Source: COMBO-56-21 sp963705355
GTDB lineage: Archaea; Thermoplasmatota; Thermoplasmata; UBA10834
Reading direction: 5' to 3'
Length of the DNA: 64,000 nucleotides
Assembly: GCA_963705355.1 (NCBI GenBank)
Contig: OY970070.1
Span: 1,302,001-1,366,000, forward strand
How positions within the stretch are numbered: position 1 is the stretch's first letter; the number at the start of each line of letters is the position of its first letter. The translations under genes and the position numbers were made by a program. This document shows positions 41,760-50,903 of the stretch, piece by piece. The notes under the pieces are model-generated. The model was not told the origin of the DNA. It ran no database searches and was given only the letters and a program-made list of their open reading frames with translations.

Positions 41760-43628
41760 ATGGCTGAGAAGAAGAATGAAGCAAAGGAGAAGCCTAGAAT
41801 CGGCGTGTTCGTTTGCCATTGCGGCTCGAACATCGGCGGGTTCGTGGATGTGCCGTCGGTCGCAGAGTACGCGAAGACGCTCCCGGATGTGGTGTATGCG
41901 ATCGACAACCTGTACACATGCGCCGAAGACGGGCTGTCGAACATCAGAGAGGGCATCCGGAAACACAATCTCAACCGGGTCATCGTCGCCAGCTGCACGC
42001 CGAGAACTCATGCGCCACTGTTCCAGGCCACATGCGAATCAGCAGGCCTGAACAAGTACCTATTCACATTCGTGAACATCCGAGAACACTGCTCATGGGT
42101 CCACATGAAGGAGAAGGAGAAGGCCACCAAGAAGGCCAGAGACCTGATAAAGATGGGCGTTGCCAGGGCCAGGCTCCTGCAGCCCCAGGAAGAGGAGAAG
42201 GTCAACGTCGAGCCGGCCGCCGTCGTGATCGGCGGAGGCGTGTCTGGCATGACTGCGGCACTATCGCTTGCGGATATGGGGTTCCCAGTGCATCTCGTGG
42301 AAAAAGAGGGAGAGCTGGGCGGCTTCGTCAGGAATCTGAACAACCTCTATGTGACCGAGAAGAATGCTGCCGAGACGATCAAACCGCTGATCGAGAAGGT
42401 CAAGGCGCAGAAGAACATCAACCTGCACCTGAACTCCCAGCTGAAGAACGTCGAGGGATTCATCGGCAACTATGACATAGTGATAGGGACAAAGGGCGCA
42501 GAGGACCTCAAGACCAAAGTAGGGACAATCATTGTCGCCACGGGCGCGCTCGAGTTCGTGCCTGAGGGACTCTACGGATACAACCAGTACCCGAATGTGG
42601 TCACACTGACCGAATTCGAGATCCTGTGCAAGAAGAAAACCCTGCCTAAGCTGAAGAGCGTCGCATTCATCCAGTGCGTCGGCTCCAGGGGCCAGAACAA
42701 GTCGTACTGCTCCAGGATCTGCTGCAATGTGGCGATCAAGAACAGCATCAACATCGTGGACAACTACGAGAACATGCTGGGCCTGATGGAGAAGGCCGGC
42801 ACAGTCGTTGAGAAGATACCCGTTGAGCAGAAGGTGCCTGAGGAGATCCTTGAGCGCAGGCGCAGAAGGCGCGGCAGAGAGAGGGGAGAGGAAGGCGAGG
42901 CCGAGGAGGTCAAGCTCGGACCCTCCGAGAAGATCGAGGTCACCGTGTTCAACAGGGATGTGATGGCATACGGTGTGGAGCACGAGCTGACCTACAACAA
43001 GGCGAGAGAGAAGCGCGTCAAGTTCAACAGGTACACACCAGAACACCTGCCGAGGGTGTACATGGAAGGCAACCAGCTGACGGTCGGCTACTTCCACGAG
43101 ACCCTGAAATTGGAACGGTCGATGCCTGTCGATATGATCATCCTATCAACGCCGCTTGTGGCTCAGCCCGATGCGGGCGAGCTCTCACAGATGCTGAAAG
43201 TGCCGCTCGGCCAGGAAGGGTTCTTCCTTGAAGCGCATGTCAAGCTGAGGCCGGTGGATTTCGCGACCGACGGCATCTATGTCTGCGGCACGTGCAGAGG
43301 ACCAGCAGACATCACGGAATGCGCGACCCAAGCAGCTGCAGCCGCTTCGAGGGCAGCCATACCTATGGCCAAGGGATACGTCCAGGCCGAGGCGATAACA
43401 AGCGTGGTCGACGAGACCAAATGCTCTGGCTGCGGAACTTGCATCCAGGTTTGCCCGTACGGAGCGCTAAGAAAGAACGACAAGGGCCTTGCGGAGGTCA
43501 TAGTCGCCGCGTGCAAGGGCTGCGGATGCTGCGGTGCGACCTGCCCGGAGGGCGCAATCACGATGACCAATTACACCGACGCCCAGTTGCTCGCAGAAGC
43601 AAAAGCGACTCTTGAGGAGGAGGTGTGA
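41760..43628 (+). CDS. HdrA with N-terminal domain and C-terminal ferredoxin (QmoB-like)
   Basis: 622 residues. N-terminal domain GVFVCHCGSNIGG (from about 15), FAD turn VIGGGVSGMT (about 155), no FPTxDC signature, and a terminal double [4Fe-4S] ferredoxin (CSGCGTCIQVCP, CKGCGCCGATCP, from about 554). A highly charged insert of about 30 residues (ERRRRRRGRERGEEGEAEE, near 365) interrupts the FAD domain and is missing from the paralogous fused proteins. QmoB of sulfate reducers has this architecture with MvhD fused at its end; here MvhD is the next gene. It likely works with the preceding short HdrA. Confidence 0.85.
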   Translation: MAEKKNEAKEKPRIGVFVCHCGSNIGGFVDVPSVAEYAKTLPDVVYAIDNLYTCAEDGLSNIREGIRKHNLNRVIVASCTPRTHAPLFQATCESAGLNKYLFTFVNIREHCSWVHMKEKEKATKKARDLIKMGVARARLLQPQEEEKVNVEPAAVVIGGGVSGMTAALSLADMGFPVHLVEKEGELGGFVRNLNNLYVTEKNAAETIKPLIEKVKAQKNINLHLNSQLKNVEGFIGNYDIVIGTKGAEDLKTKVGTIIVATGALEFVPEGLYGYNQYPNVVTLTEFEILCKKKTLPKLKSVAFIQCVGSRGQNKSYCSRICCNVAIKNSINIVDNYENMLGLMEKAGTVVEKIPVEQKVPEEILERRRRRRGRERGEEGEAEEVKLGPSEKIEVTVFNRDVMAYGVEHELTYNKAREKRVKFNRYTPEHLPRVYMEGNQLTVGYFHETLKLERSMPVDMIILSTPLVAQPDAGELSQMLKVPLGQEGFFLEAHVKLRPVDFATDGIYVCGTCRGPADITECATQAAAAASRAAIPMAKGYVQAEAITSVVDETKCSGCGTCIQVCPYGALRKNDKGLAEVIVAACKGCGCCGATCPEGAITMTNYTDAQLLAEAKATLEEEV

Positions 43629-43631
43629 GCG

Positions 43632-44465
43632 ATGGCCGAAGCGCAACACGCGATACAAGAGATGAAGCCGGAGCACAAGGCCGCGCCGAGCAATGAGTGG
43701 GAGCCGAAGATCATCGGGTTCCTGTGCAACTGGTGCTCGTACGCAGGCGCGGACCTTTGCGGCGTTAGCAGATACCAGTACCCAACCAATGTGAGGGCTG
43801 TGAGGGTCATGTGCTCTACTAGGATCAGCCCGCACCTTGTTCTTGACATATTCAAGGCGGGCGCAGACGGTATACTGCTCGGCGGCTGCCATCTGAATGA
43901 CTGCCACTACATATCCGGCAACTTCTACACGGAGAAGCGCGTCAGGCTGATGAAGAAGCTCCTTGAGGAGGCTGGCGTTGAGTCTCAGAGATTGAGGCTC
44001 GAGTGGGTCTCGGCATCCGAGGGGGAGAAGTTCTCCAAGGTCGTGACGGAGTTCACGGAACAGGTCAAGAAGCTCGGTCCGAGCAAGGTGAAGAAGGACC
44101 ATGTGCTCGAGTCGAAGGTCGCTGCCGCGGACGGCGCGTCAGAAACCTTCAGGCTCAGGGCACTTGTCGGCAAGGAGCTGAACCTGGAGAAACAAGGCAA
44201 CGTTTACGGCAACAAGCTGGAGCAGACGGAGCTCGAGAAGCTGATCGACCAGGCTACGAAGGAGGAGTTCGAGAGAGCGCTCATCCTTGAGCTCTCCAAG
44301 TCGAAGGCGATGTCGGTCAAGGAACTAGGACAGATCATGAACGTCCCGACGGACAAGGTTCTGAGGCACATCGTCGCCTTGCGCCAGAAGAACCTTCTGG
44401 CGATGGAACACCCCGAGGGCTTCACGCCGACATACAAGACAATAGAGATCGGGGGTGAGCAGTGA
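43632..44465 (+). CDS. MvhD fused to a helix-turn-helix-like domain
   Basis: 277 residues. 1-150: MvhD (FLCNWCSYAGADLCG, RVMCSTRISP, GCHLNDCHY). 160-277: a domain homologous to the separate protein encoded at 47967-48353, with a shared GNVYGN/GNVFGE turn and a winged-helix segment (MSVKELGQIMNVPTDKVLRHIVALRQKNLLA). A DNA-binding-like fold tied to an electron-transfer subunit is unusual; it may be a structural adaptor rather than a regulator. Stop overlaps the next start (TGATG). Confidence 0.8.
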   Translation: MAEAQHAIQEMKPEHKAAPSNEWEPKIIGFLCNWCSYAGADLCGVSRYQYPTNVRAVRVMCSTRISPHLVLDIFKAGADGILLGGCHLNDCHYISGNFYTEKRVRLMKKLLEEAGVESQRLRLEWVSASEGEKFSKVVTEFTEQVKKLGPSKVKKDHVLESKVAAADGASETFRLRALVGKELNLEKQGNVYGNKLEQTELEKLIDQATKEEFERALILELSKSKAMSVKELGQIMNVPTDKVLRHIVALRQKNLLAMEHPEGFTPTYKTIEIGGEQ

Positions 44466-47400
44466 TGGCAGCAAGAGACAAGATCGGCGCGGTCATGGTG
44501 GTGGGAGGAGGCATCTCTGGGATGCAGTCCGCCCTGGACCTCGCGGATTCCGGATACAAGGTGTACCTGGTCGAGAAGCAGCCGAGCATCGGTGGAACGA
44601 TGGCGCAACTCGACAAGACATTCCCGACCAACGACTGCGCAATGTGCATCATGGCGCCCAAGCTCGTCGCGACCGGCAGGCACCACAACATCGACCTGAT
44701 AACCAATGCGGACATCGCGATCGTGGACGGCGAGGAAGGCAATTTCAATGTCACAGTGAAGCAGCGCTCGCTCAGGGTGGACCCGAAGAAGTGCACTGGC
44801 TGCGGCAGCTGCGCCCAGAAGTGCCCGGTCGAAACCATGAACGAGTACGACGAGGGCACGAAGTTCAGGAAGGCCATCTACGTCAGATACCCGCAGGCGG
44901 TCCCGCTCGTGTACGCGATAGATGCCGAGAAGTGCATCGGGTGCGGCATCTGCGCTGAGGAGTGCAAGGCCAAGGCGGTCGAGTACGACCAGAAGGAGAA
45001 GATCCTGGAGATCAAGGTCGGATCGATCATACTCTCGCCTGGCTTCGACGAGTTCAACGCCCGCCTGAAGACCGAGTATGGATACGGCGTCTACCAGAAC
45101 GTTGTCACGAGCATCGAGTTCGAGAGGATTATGTCGGCTACAGGCCCGTACTTCGGAACAATCCTGAGGCCTTCGGACGGAGACATTCCGGAGAAGATCG
45201 CGTTCATTCAATGCGTGGGCTCGAGGGACGAGCACTGCGGGAACGAGTACTGCTCGAGCGTTTGCTGCATGTACTCGATCAAGGAGGCTGTGATCGCCAA
45301 GGAGCACACGTCCCAGGTCAAGCCCAGTATATTCTTCATGGACATGAGGGCGTTCGGCAAGGAGTTCGACGAGTACTACAACAGGGCCGCGAACGAGTGG
45401 GGCATCAAGTTCATCCGTTCGAGGGCTGCGGCCGTCAGTGAGGACCCGAAGACCAGGAACCTCAAGATAAAGTACGTCGAGAACGGCGAGCCGAAGGAGG
45501 AGGAGTTCCAGATGGTTGTGCTGGCCGTCGGGCTCAGGCCGCCTGCAGACGCAGAGAACCTCAGCCGGATCATGAAGTTCAGACTCAACGACGACGGGTT
45601 CGCTCAGACAGGCGTGTTCACGCCCGTCGAGACTTCGAGACCCGGGATATTCGTGAGCGGCGCGTTCTCGGCCCCCAAGGACATCCCGATGACCGTTGCG
45701 GAGGCGTCCGGGGCGGCAGCGAAGGCGGGCACTGTCATAGCTCCTGCTCGGAACACGCTGGTCACCAAGAAGGAGTACCCCAAGGAGATCAGCGTGGAGG
45801 GTCAGGAACCCAGGATAGGCGTGTTCGTCTGCCACTGCGGAGTCAACATCGGCGGCGTCGTGAAGGTTCCCGAGGTCGTGGAGTACGCGAAGACGCTCCC
45901 GAACGTCGTGTACGCGGAGCAGAACCTGTACACATGTTCCCAGGACACTCAAGAGAAGATCAAGGAGAAGATCAAGGAGCTCAAGCTCAACAGGGTAGTG
46001 GTCGCAAGCTGCACGCCGAGGACCCACGAGCCGCTGTTCCAGAACACCATCAAAGAGGCCGGTTTGAACGCCTACCTGTTCGAGATGGCGAACATCAGGG
46101 ACCAGTGCTCGTGGATACACATGCACGAGCCCAAGGCTGCGACGAAGAAGTCGAAGGACCTCGTTCGCATGGCGGTCGCCAAGTCCAGGCTACTTGAGCC
46201 CCTCGAGAACCTGACGCTCAAGGTGAACCAGGCCGCGATGGTAATTGGCGGAGGCGTATCGGGCATGACGGCAGCGCTCGAACTCGCCAAGCAGGGATTC
46301 AAGGTCAGTCTCGTCGAGAGGGAGAAGGAGCTCGGAGGCAACGCGAAGAAGCTCTACTATCTGCCATCAGGCGACGACCCGTTGGCGTTCGTCAAGGAGC
46401 TCGACAAGGAGATCTCGGCCAACCCGAACATAACCGTCTACACCGGCGCGAAGATCAAGATGATCGACGGGTACGTTGGCAACTTCAAGACGACCCTCGA
46501 GTCCGGAGAGCAGATCGAGCACGGCGCGGTCATACTGGCGATCGGCGGACAGGAATACAAGCCCCAGGGCGAGTACCTGTACGGCAAGAACAAGAACGTC
46601 ATGACCTTGTTGGAGCTCAAGGAGAAGCTGCACAAGGGCGAGGCGAAGGGCAACGAGTATGTGTTCATCCAGTGCGTCGGCTCGAGGGAGGAAGGGCACC
46701 CGAACTGCTCGCGCGTGTGCTGCACGGGCACGATGACCGCTGCGATCGAGATCAAGAAGAAGGACCCGAACGCGAAGGTGTACGTCCTCTACAGGGACAT
46801 CAGGACCTACGGGTTCAGGGAAAAGTACTACAAGGAGGCGGGCCGGCTGGGCGTGACCTTCGTCAGGTTCGAGGACAAGGACAAGCCGAAGGTCGATGAG
46901 AAAGGCGGCAAGCTCGAGGTCAAGGTGACGGACGAAGACACCGGCAAGGAGATCACCCTGAAACCGGACTACCTGGTCCTGGCGAGCGGCACGAGGCCGC
47001 AGCCGGACGCGGGCACGCTCGCACCGATGTGCAAGGTTCCCCAGACCAAGGAGGGTTTCTTCCTGGAAGCCCACATGAAGCTCAGACCGGTCGACTTCGC
47101 GACCGAGGGCATCTATCTGGCAGGTCTGGCGCACGGCCCGAAATTCATCGACGAGAGCATCGCCCAGGCGCTCGCGGCAGTGTCCAGGGCCACAACGGTG
47201 CTATCGAAGACCGAGCTCGAGGCCGAAGGCATAGTTGCGAGAATCGAGGAGTCGCTCTGCGACGGATGCGGGATATGCGTTCCGATCTGCGAGTACAAGG
47301 CCCTCGAGGTGGTCCCGGACAAGAAGGACCCGAAGAAGAAAATCGTGGAGGTCAATGTGGGCCTCTGCAAGGGTTGCGGCGCATGCGTGGGAGCATGCCC

Positions 47401-47503
47401 GTCCGGAGCGCTCACCCAGATGGGCTACAGAGACGACCAGATCTACGCGATGATCGACGCCATGCTCGAAGAGCCGAAGCCGAAACAGGAGGCGAAACAA
47501 TGA
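44465..47503 (+). CDS. Fused double HdrA protein (second copy)
   Basis: 1012 residues, colinear with the product of 35253-38288. First half: VVGGGISGMQ, TFPTNDCAMCI and inserted ferredoxin (CTGCGSCAQKCP, CIGCGICAEEC). Second half from about 448: GVFVCHCGVNIGG, FAD turn VIGGGVSGMT (about 593) without the FPTxDC motif, C-terminal ferredoxins CDGCGICVPIC and CKGCGACVGACP. ATG at 44465 overlaps the previous stop; the track-type GTG three bases earlier is less likely. Overlaps the next mvhD by four bases, giving a third QmoAB-MvhD-like unit placed immediately before the hydrogenase genes. Confidence 0.85.
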   Translation: MAARDKIGAVMVVGGGISGMQSALDLADSGYKVYLVEKQPSIGGTMAQLDKTFPTNDCAMCIMAPKLVATGRHHNIDLITNADIAIVDGEEGNFNVTVKQRSLRVDPKKCTGCGSCAQKCPVETMNEYDEGTKFRKAIYVRYPQAVPLVYAIDAEKCIGCGICAEECKAKAVEYDQKEKILEIKVGSIILSPGFDEFNARLKTEYGYGVYQNVVTSIEFERIMSATGPYFGTILRPSDGDIPEKIAFIQCVGSRDEHCGNEYCSSVCCMYSIKEAVIAKEHTSQVKPSIFFMDMRAFGKEFDEYYNRAANEWGIKFIRSRAAAVSEDPKTRNLKIKYVENGEPKEEEFQMVVLAVGLRPPADAENLSRIMKFRLNDDGFAQTGVFTPVETSRPGIFVSGAFSAPKDIPMTVAEASGAAAKAGTVIAPARNTLVTKKEYPKEISVEGQEPRIGVFVCHCGVNIGGVVKVPEVVEYAKTLPNVVYAEQNLYTCSQDTQEKIKEKIKELKLNRVVVASCTPRTHEPLFQNTIKEAGLNAYLFEMANIRDQCSWIHMHEPKAATKKSKDLVRMAVAKSRLLEPLENLTLKVNQAAMVIGGGVSGMTAALELAKQGFKVSLVEREKELGGNAKKLYYLPSGDDPLAFVKELDKEISANPNITVYTGAKIKMIDGYVGNFKTTLESGEQIEHGAVILAIGGQEYKPQGEYLYGKNKNVMTLLELKEKLHKGEAKGNEYVFIQCVGSREEGHPNCSRVCCTGTMTAAIEIKKKDPNAKVYVLYRDIRTYGFREKYYKEAGRLGVTFVRFEDKDKPKVDEKGGKLEVKVTDEDTGKEITLKPDYLVLASGTRPQPDAGTLAPMCKVPQTKEGFFLEAHMKLRPVDFATEGIYLAGLAHGPKFIDESIAQALAAVSRATTVLSKTELEAEGIVARIEESLCDGCGICVPICEYKALEVVPDKKDPKKKIVEVNVGLCKGCGACVGACPSGALTQMGYRDDQIYAMIDAMLEEPKPKQEAKQ

Positions 47504-47964
47504 GCTCGGAAGCTGCACACAATGCGAGTTCACATGCAGAGGCAGCGGCTAAGGAGCCCGACCCGAAGATATTGGTCTTCTGCTGCAACTGGTGCTCATA
47601 CGCTGGAGCCGATCTCGCTGGAGTCAGCAGGCTCCAGATGCCACCTTACTTCAGGACGATCAGGGTCATGTGCTCGGCCAGAGTCGACCCCGAGTTCGTC
47701 CTAAGGGCTTTCCAGAAGGGCGTTGACGGCGTTCTCGTCGCAGGCTGCCACCCGGCGGACTGCCACTACATAGGTGGAAACTACAGGACTCGCAGGAGGA
47801 TAGCGCTCCTGAAGATGCTCATCCAGCAGTTCGGATACGATCCGGACAGGCTCAGGCTCGAATGGGTCTCCGCGGGTGAGGGCGAGAAGTTCCAGAAGAC
47901 CATAGTCGAGTTCACCAACACGATCAAGGAAATAGGGCCTTCTCCGATGCACAGGGGTGACTGA
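47500..47964 (+). CDS. mvhD: MvhD, hydrogenase delta subunit (hydrogenase-proximal copy)
   Basis: 154 residues. An Ala/Ser-rich start (about 20 residues) precedes VFCCNWCSYAGADLAG, RVMCSARVDP and GCHPADCHY. The ATG at 47500 overlaps the fused HdrA stop. Being closest to mvhG and mvhA, this copy is the best candidate for the subunit that physically docks to the hydrogenase. The frame is open far upstream, but that lies inside the HdrA gene and should be ignored. Confidence 0.9.
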   Translation: MSSEAAHNASSHAEAAAKEPDPKILVFCCNWCSYAGADLAGVSRLQMPPYFRTIRVMCSARVDPEFVLRAFQKGVDGVLVAGCHPADCHYIGGNYRTRRRIALLKMLIQQFGYDPDRLRLEWVSAGEGEKFQKTIVEFTNTIKEIGPSPMHRGD

Positions 47965-47966
47965 AG

Positions 47967-48353
47967 ATGTCTCTCCGGGAGGCCAAGATACGCGCGGCAT
48001 TGAGGACGGTCGAAGGCGAGAGGATCAGATGGCTCCTCGGAAAAAAGGGTCAGCTGACCACCACCGGGAACGTGTTCGGCGAGGTCATCACTGGGCCGAG
48101 ATACGACTTCATAGTTCAGAAGGCTGCGACAGTGGAGCTCGAGAGGAACCTTCTGCTGCAGGAGATGGAGGACGGCCCGAGGACGGTCCACGAGCTGCAC
48201 GATGCCACGGGCATCGCGAAGCCGGAGATCGTGAAGCACATAATCGCCCTCAAGAAATGGAGGCTGGTCGAGCAGGTTGGAATGAAGGGCCAGTCGCCGC
48301 AGTATTTGGCAGCCCCGAAGAAGAAACAGCCTGAGGAGAAAGAGGTGAGTTGA
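47967..48353 (+). CDS. Stand-alone helix-turn-helix-like protein of the Mvh cluster
   Basis: 128 residues, no cysteines. The N-terminal half (RIRWLLGKKGQLTTTGNVFGEV) and the winged-helix-like C-terminal half (TVHELHDATGIAKPEIVKHIIALKKWRLVEQVG) match the extra domain fused to MvhD at 43632-44465. It starts two bases after mvhD and ends just before mvhG. Fusion in one place and co-operonic separation in another imply a physical partnership with MvhD. Either an adaptor/assembly protein or a regulator reporting hydrogenase status. Confidence 0.65.
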   Translation: MSLREAKIRAALRTVEGERIRWLLGKKGQLTTTGNVFGEVITGPRYDFIVQKAATVELERNLLLQEMEDGPRTVHELHDATGIAKPEIVKHIIALKKWRLVEQVGMKGQSPQYLAAPKKKQPEEKEVS

Positions 48354-48354
48354 G

Positions 48355-49377
48355 ATGGCAGAGAAGATCAAGATCGCACAGTACTGGGGAGCGGGCTGCG
48401 GAGGGTGCGACGTTGCGCTCCTGGACATCGACGCGAAGATACTGGACATCCACGCCATAGCGGATGTCGTGTTCTGGCCAATAGGTTTCGACGGCAAGCT
48501 GAAGGAAATCGAGGCGATGCCCGACAAGAGCATCACGGTTAGCTTCTACAACGGTGCCATAAGGAACAGCGAGAACGAGCACGTCGCCAAGTTACTTCGA
48601 CAGAAGTCCGTCATCATGATCGGGTTCGGCTCGTGCGCGTGCTTCGGCGGGACGCCTGGGCTCGCGAACGTGACGAACAAGAAGGAGATCTTCGAAACGG
48701 TCTACAAGAACACACAATCGACCGACAACCCGAACTTCGTGACGCCGCAACACCACGCGAAGGTCAAGGAGGGAGAGCTCGAGCTCCCGGAGTTCTACGA
48801 CTCAGTCAAGACGCTAGACGAGGTCGTGGATGTCGACTACTTCATGCCCGGGTGCCCGCCAACGGTCAACCTGATCGCGATGGCGGTCGACGCTGTGGCG
48901 CAGCATGTGACTAAGGGCGCCGCGCTGCCCCCGAAGGGCACGGTCATCGCGAGTGACAAGACCCTGTGCGACGAGTGCAAGAGGGAGAGGGTCGAGAAGG
49001 GCAGGAGGATAGAGAAGATCTACCAGGCGTACGAGATCAAGCCAGACCCGAAAAAGTGCCTCCTGGACCAGGGGATCATCTGCATCGGGCCCGCCACGAG
49101 GGCCGGCTGCGGAGCGATGTGCCCGAACGCCCAGATGCCGTGCAGAGGCTGCATGGGCCCGACGAAGGGTGTCATGGAGCAGGGCGCGAGCATGCTGAGC
49201 GCGCTGTCCTCGCTCCTGAACATCACGGACACGGAATCGCAGCTGAGCGAGGAGCAGATAATGACACTGATGATGCAAGTCAAGGACCCGCTCGGGACTT
49301 TCTACGCGTTCACGCTGCCGAAGTCCCTGTTGAAGAGGACCGTGACCGAGAGAGGCAAGAAGAAGGCGGTGAGCTAG
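48355..49377 (+). CDS. mvhG: [NiFe] hydrogenase small subunit, MvhG-like (group 3c)
   Basis: 340 residues. Proximal cluster ligands in YWGAGCGGCDVALLD, then GSCACFGGTPG and MPGCPPTVN. A C-terminal extension binds further [4Fe-4S] clusters (CDECKRER, CLLDQGIICIGPATRAGCG, CPNAQMPCRGCMGP). No signal peptide, so cytoplasmic. It transfers electrons from the NiFe site to MvhD. Its stop is adjacent to the mvhA start. The group 3c assignment rests on the linked mvhD/hdrA genes. Confidence 0.92.
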   Translation: MAEKIKIAQYWGAGCGGCDVALLDIDAKILDIHAIADVVFWPIGFDGKLKEIEAMPDKSITVSFYNGAIRNSENEHVAKLLRQKSVIMIGFGSCACFGGTPGLANVTNKKEIFETVYKNTQSTDNPNFVTPQHHAKVKEGELELPEFYDSVKTLDEVVDVDYFMPGCPPTVNLIAMAVDAVAQHVTKGAALPPKGTVIASDKTLCDECKRERVEKGRRIEKIYQAYEIKPDPKKCLLDQGIICIGPATRAGCGAMCPNAQMPCRGCMGPTKGVMEQGASMLSALSSLLNITDTESQLSEEQIMTLMMQVKDPLGTFYAFTLPKSLLKRTVTERGKKKAVS

Positions 49378-50892
49378 ATGGCCGGACCAATCATCAACGA
49401 CACACCAGTCAAAACGAAGGAAAGGAAGATCACAATAGACCCAATCACGAGGCTCGAAGGCCACGGGAAGATCGAGATCTTCCTGGACGAGAATGGCAAC
49501 TGCGAGAACGCCTACCTCCAGGTCCCGGAGCTCAGGGGCTTCGAGAGATTCTGCATAGGCAGGCACGTCATGGAGCTGCCTGTGCTGACCAACAGGCTGT
49601 GCGGCGTGTGCCCGGCGGCACACCACCTAGCGGGCACCAAAGCCTTGGACGCAGTCTTCAGCGCGACGCCGACACCGACCGCGATCAAGCTGAGAGAGCT
49701 GTTCTACATGGGCCAATTCACCCACAGCCACATTGCGCACTTCTATGCTCTGGCGGCACCGGACTTCGTTCTGGGGCCGTCGGCACCGTCGAACAAGAGG
49801 AACATATTGGGCGTGGTGGATGCAGTAGGCGTGCCCATTGGCGCAGAAGTGATCAAGCACAGGTCGTATGGCCAGAAAGTGCAAGAGATCGTCGGCGGAA
49901 GAGCGACGCACCCGGTGTTCGGACTTCCGGGTGGAGTCTCTAAGCAGATCAGCGAGGAAGAGCGCGTGCAGATGGAGACCATGGCCAAGTCCTGCGTCGA
50001 GTTCGGCAAGTTCACAGTCAAGCTGTTCCACGATCTCGTGCTCGGCAACAAGGACTACCTTAACCTCATTCTAAACAAGGACGCGTACTACCTCGAGACC
50101 TACTATATGGGCACGGTCGACAAGAACAACAAGAGCAACTTCTACGACGGCGACGTCCGAGTCGTGGACCAGCAGGGCAAGGAGATCCTCAAGTTCAAGC
50201 CCAGCGAGTACCTGAACATCATCGCGGAGCACGTCGAGCCCTGGACCTACATGAAGATGCCCTACCTGAAGAAAATCGGGTGGAAGGGCTTCGAGGCCGG
50301 CCCGAACAGCGGCATATATAGAGTCGGCCCGCTCGGCAGGATCAATGTCTGCACTGGCTACACGACACCTCTCGCGCAAGCGGAATACGAGGTCTTCAAG
50401 AAGACGATGAAGGACCTCGGCGTCACGGGTCCTGTGCACCATACCCTAGCGTTCCACTGGGCCAGGGTAATAGAGCTGCAGCACGCGGCCGAGAGGATGC
50501 TCGAGCTGGCGAGCGACAAGACCATCACCAGCGACGACATCAGAGGACCGTACAAGGAGCCGAAAGAGGGCGTAGGCATAGTCGAGGCCCCGAGAGGCAC
50601 GCTGATACACCACTACGCCTCCGACAGGGACGGCCTCTGCACCAAGATCAACATGGTCGTCGCGACGACGAACAACTACGCCGCGATCAACACGAGCGTC
50701 AGGCAGGCCGCGAGGGCACTCATAAGGAACTGGGAAGTATCGCCAGGCCTGCTGAACAAGGTCGAGATGGCCTTCAGGTGCTACGACCCCTGCAACTCGT
50801 GCGGCACGCACTCGTTGAACGGCGGGCCGGCGCTCGAAGTGACGGTCAGGCGCAAGGACGGTTCTGTCCTAACAACACGGAGAAACTTCTAA
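49378..50892 (+). CDS. mvhA: [NiFe] hydrogenase large subunit, MvhA-like (group 3c)
   Basis: 504 residues; carries the NiFe active site. Motifs: ITRLEGHGKIEIF near the start; L1 RLCGVCPAAHH; L2 near the C terminus, DPCNSCGTH, whose four motif cysteines (with L1) ligate Ni and Fe. A roughly 20-residue tail after the final His should be cut off by the maturation protease encoded next. This is the only hydrogenase catalytic subunit in the window although seven HdrA modules are present. HypA-F are all available within 25 kb. Confidence 0.93.
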   Translation: MAGPIINDTPVKTKERKITIDPITRLEGHGKIEIFLDENGNCENAYLQVPELRGFERFCIGRHVMELPVLTNRLCGVCPAAHHLAGTKALDAVFSATPTPTAIKLRELFYMGQFTHSHIAHFYALAAPDFVLGPSAPSNKRNILGVVDAVGVPIGAEVIKHRSYGQKVQEIVGGRATHPVFGLPGGVSKQISEEERVQMETMAKSCVEFGKFTVKLFHDLVLGNKDYLNLILNKDAYYLETYYMGTVDKNNKSNFYDGDVRVVDQQGKEILKFKPSEYLNIIAEHVEPWTYMKMPYLKKIGWKGFEAGPNSGIYRVGPLGRINVCTGYTTPLAQAEYEVFKKTMKDLGVTGPVHHTLAFHWARVIELQHAAERMLELASDKTITSDDIRGPYKEPKEGVGIVEAPRGTLIHHYASDRDGLCTKINMVVATTNNYAAINTSVRQAARALIRNWEVSPGLLNKVEMAFRCYDPCNSCGTHSLNGGPALEVTVRRKDGSVLTTRRNF

Positions 50893-50903
50893 ACGGATTT
50901 CAC

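Noticed and set aside
44204..46126. 640-codon minus-strand frame opposite the fused HdrA gene
   Set aside because: Mirror frame of a strongly biased coding sequence (very His/Leu/Val/Asp/Arg-rich), no domain, and it lies entirely within well-supported genes on the plus strand.
49378..50892. Selenocysteine form of the hydrogenase or Hdr subunits
   Set aside because: The NiFe-site and CCG motifs use ordinary Cys codons; no in-frame TGA interrupts any of the Hdr/Mvh genes.
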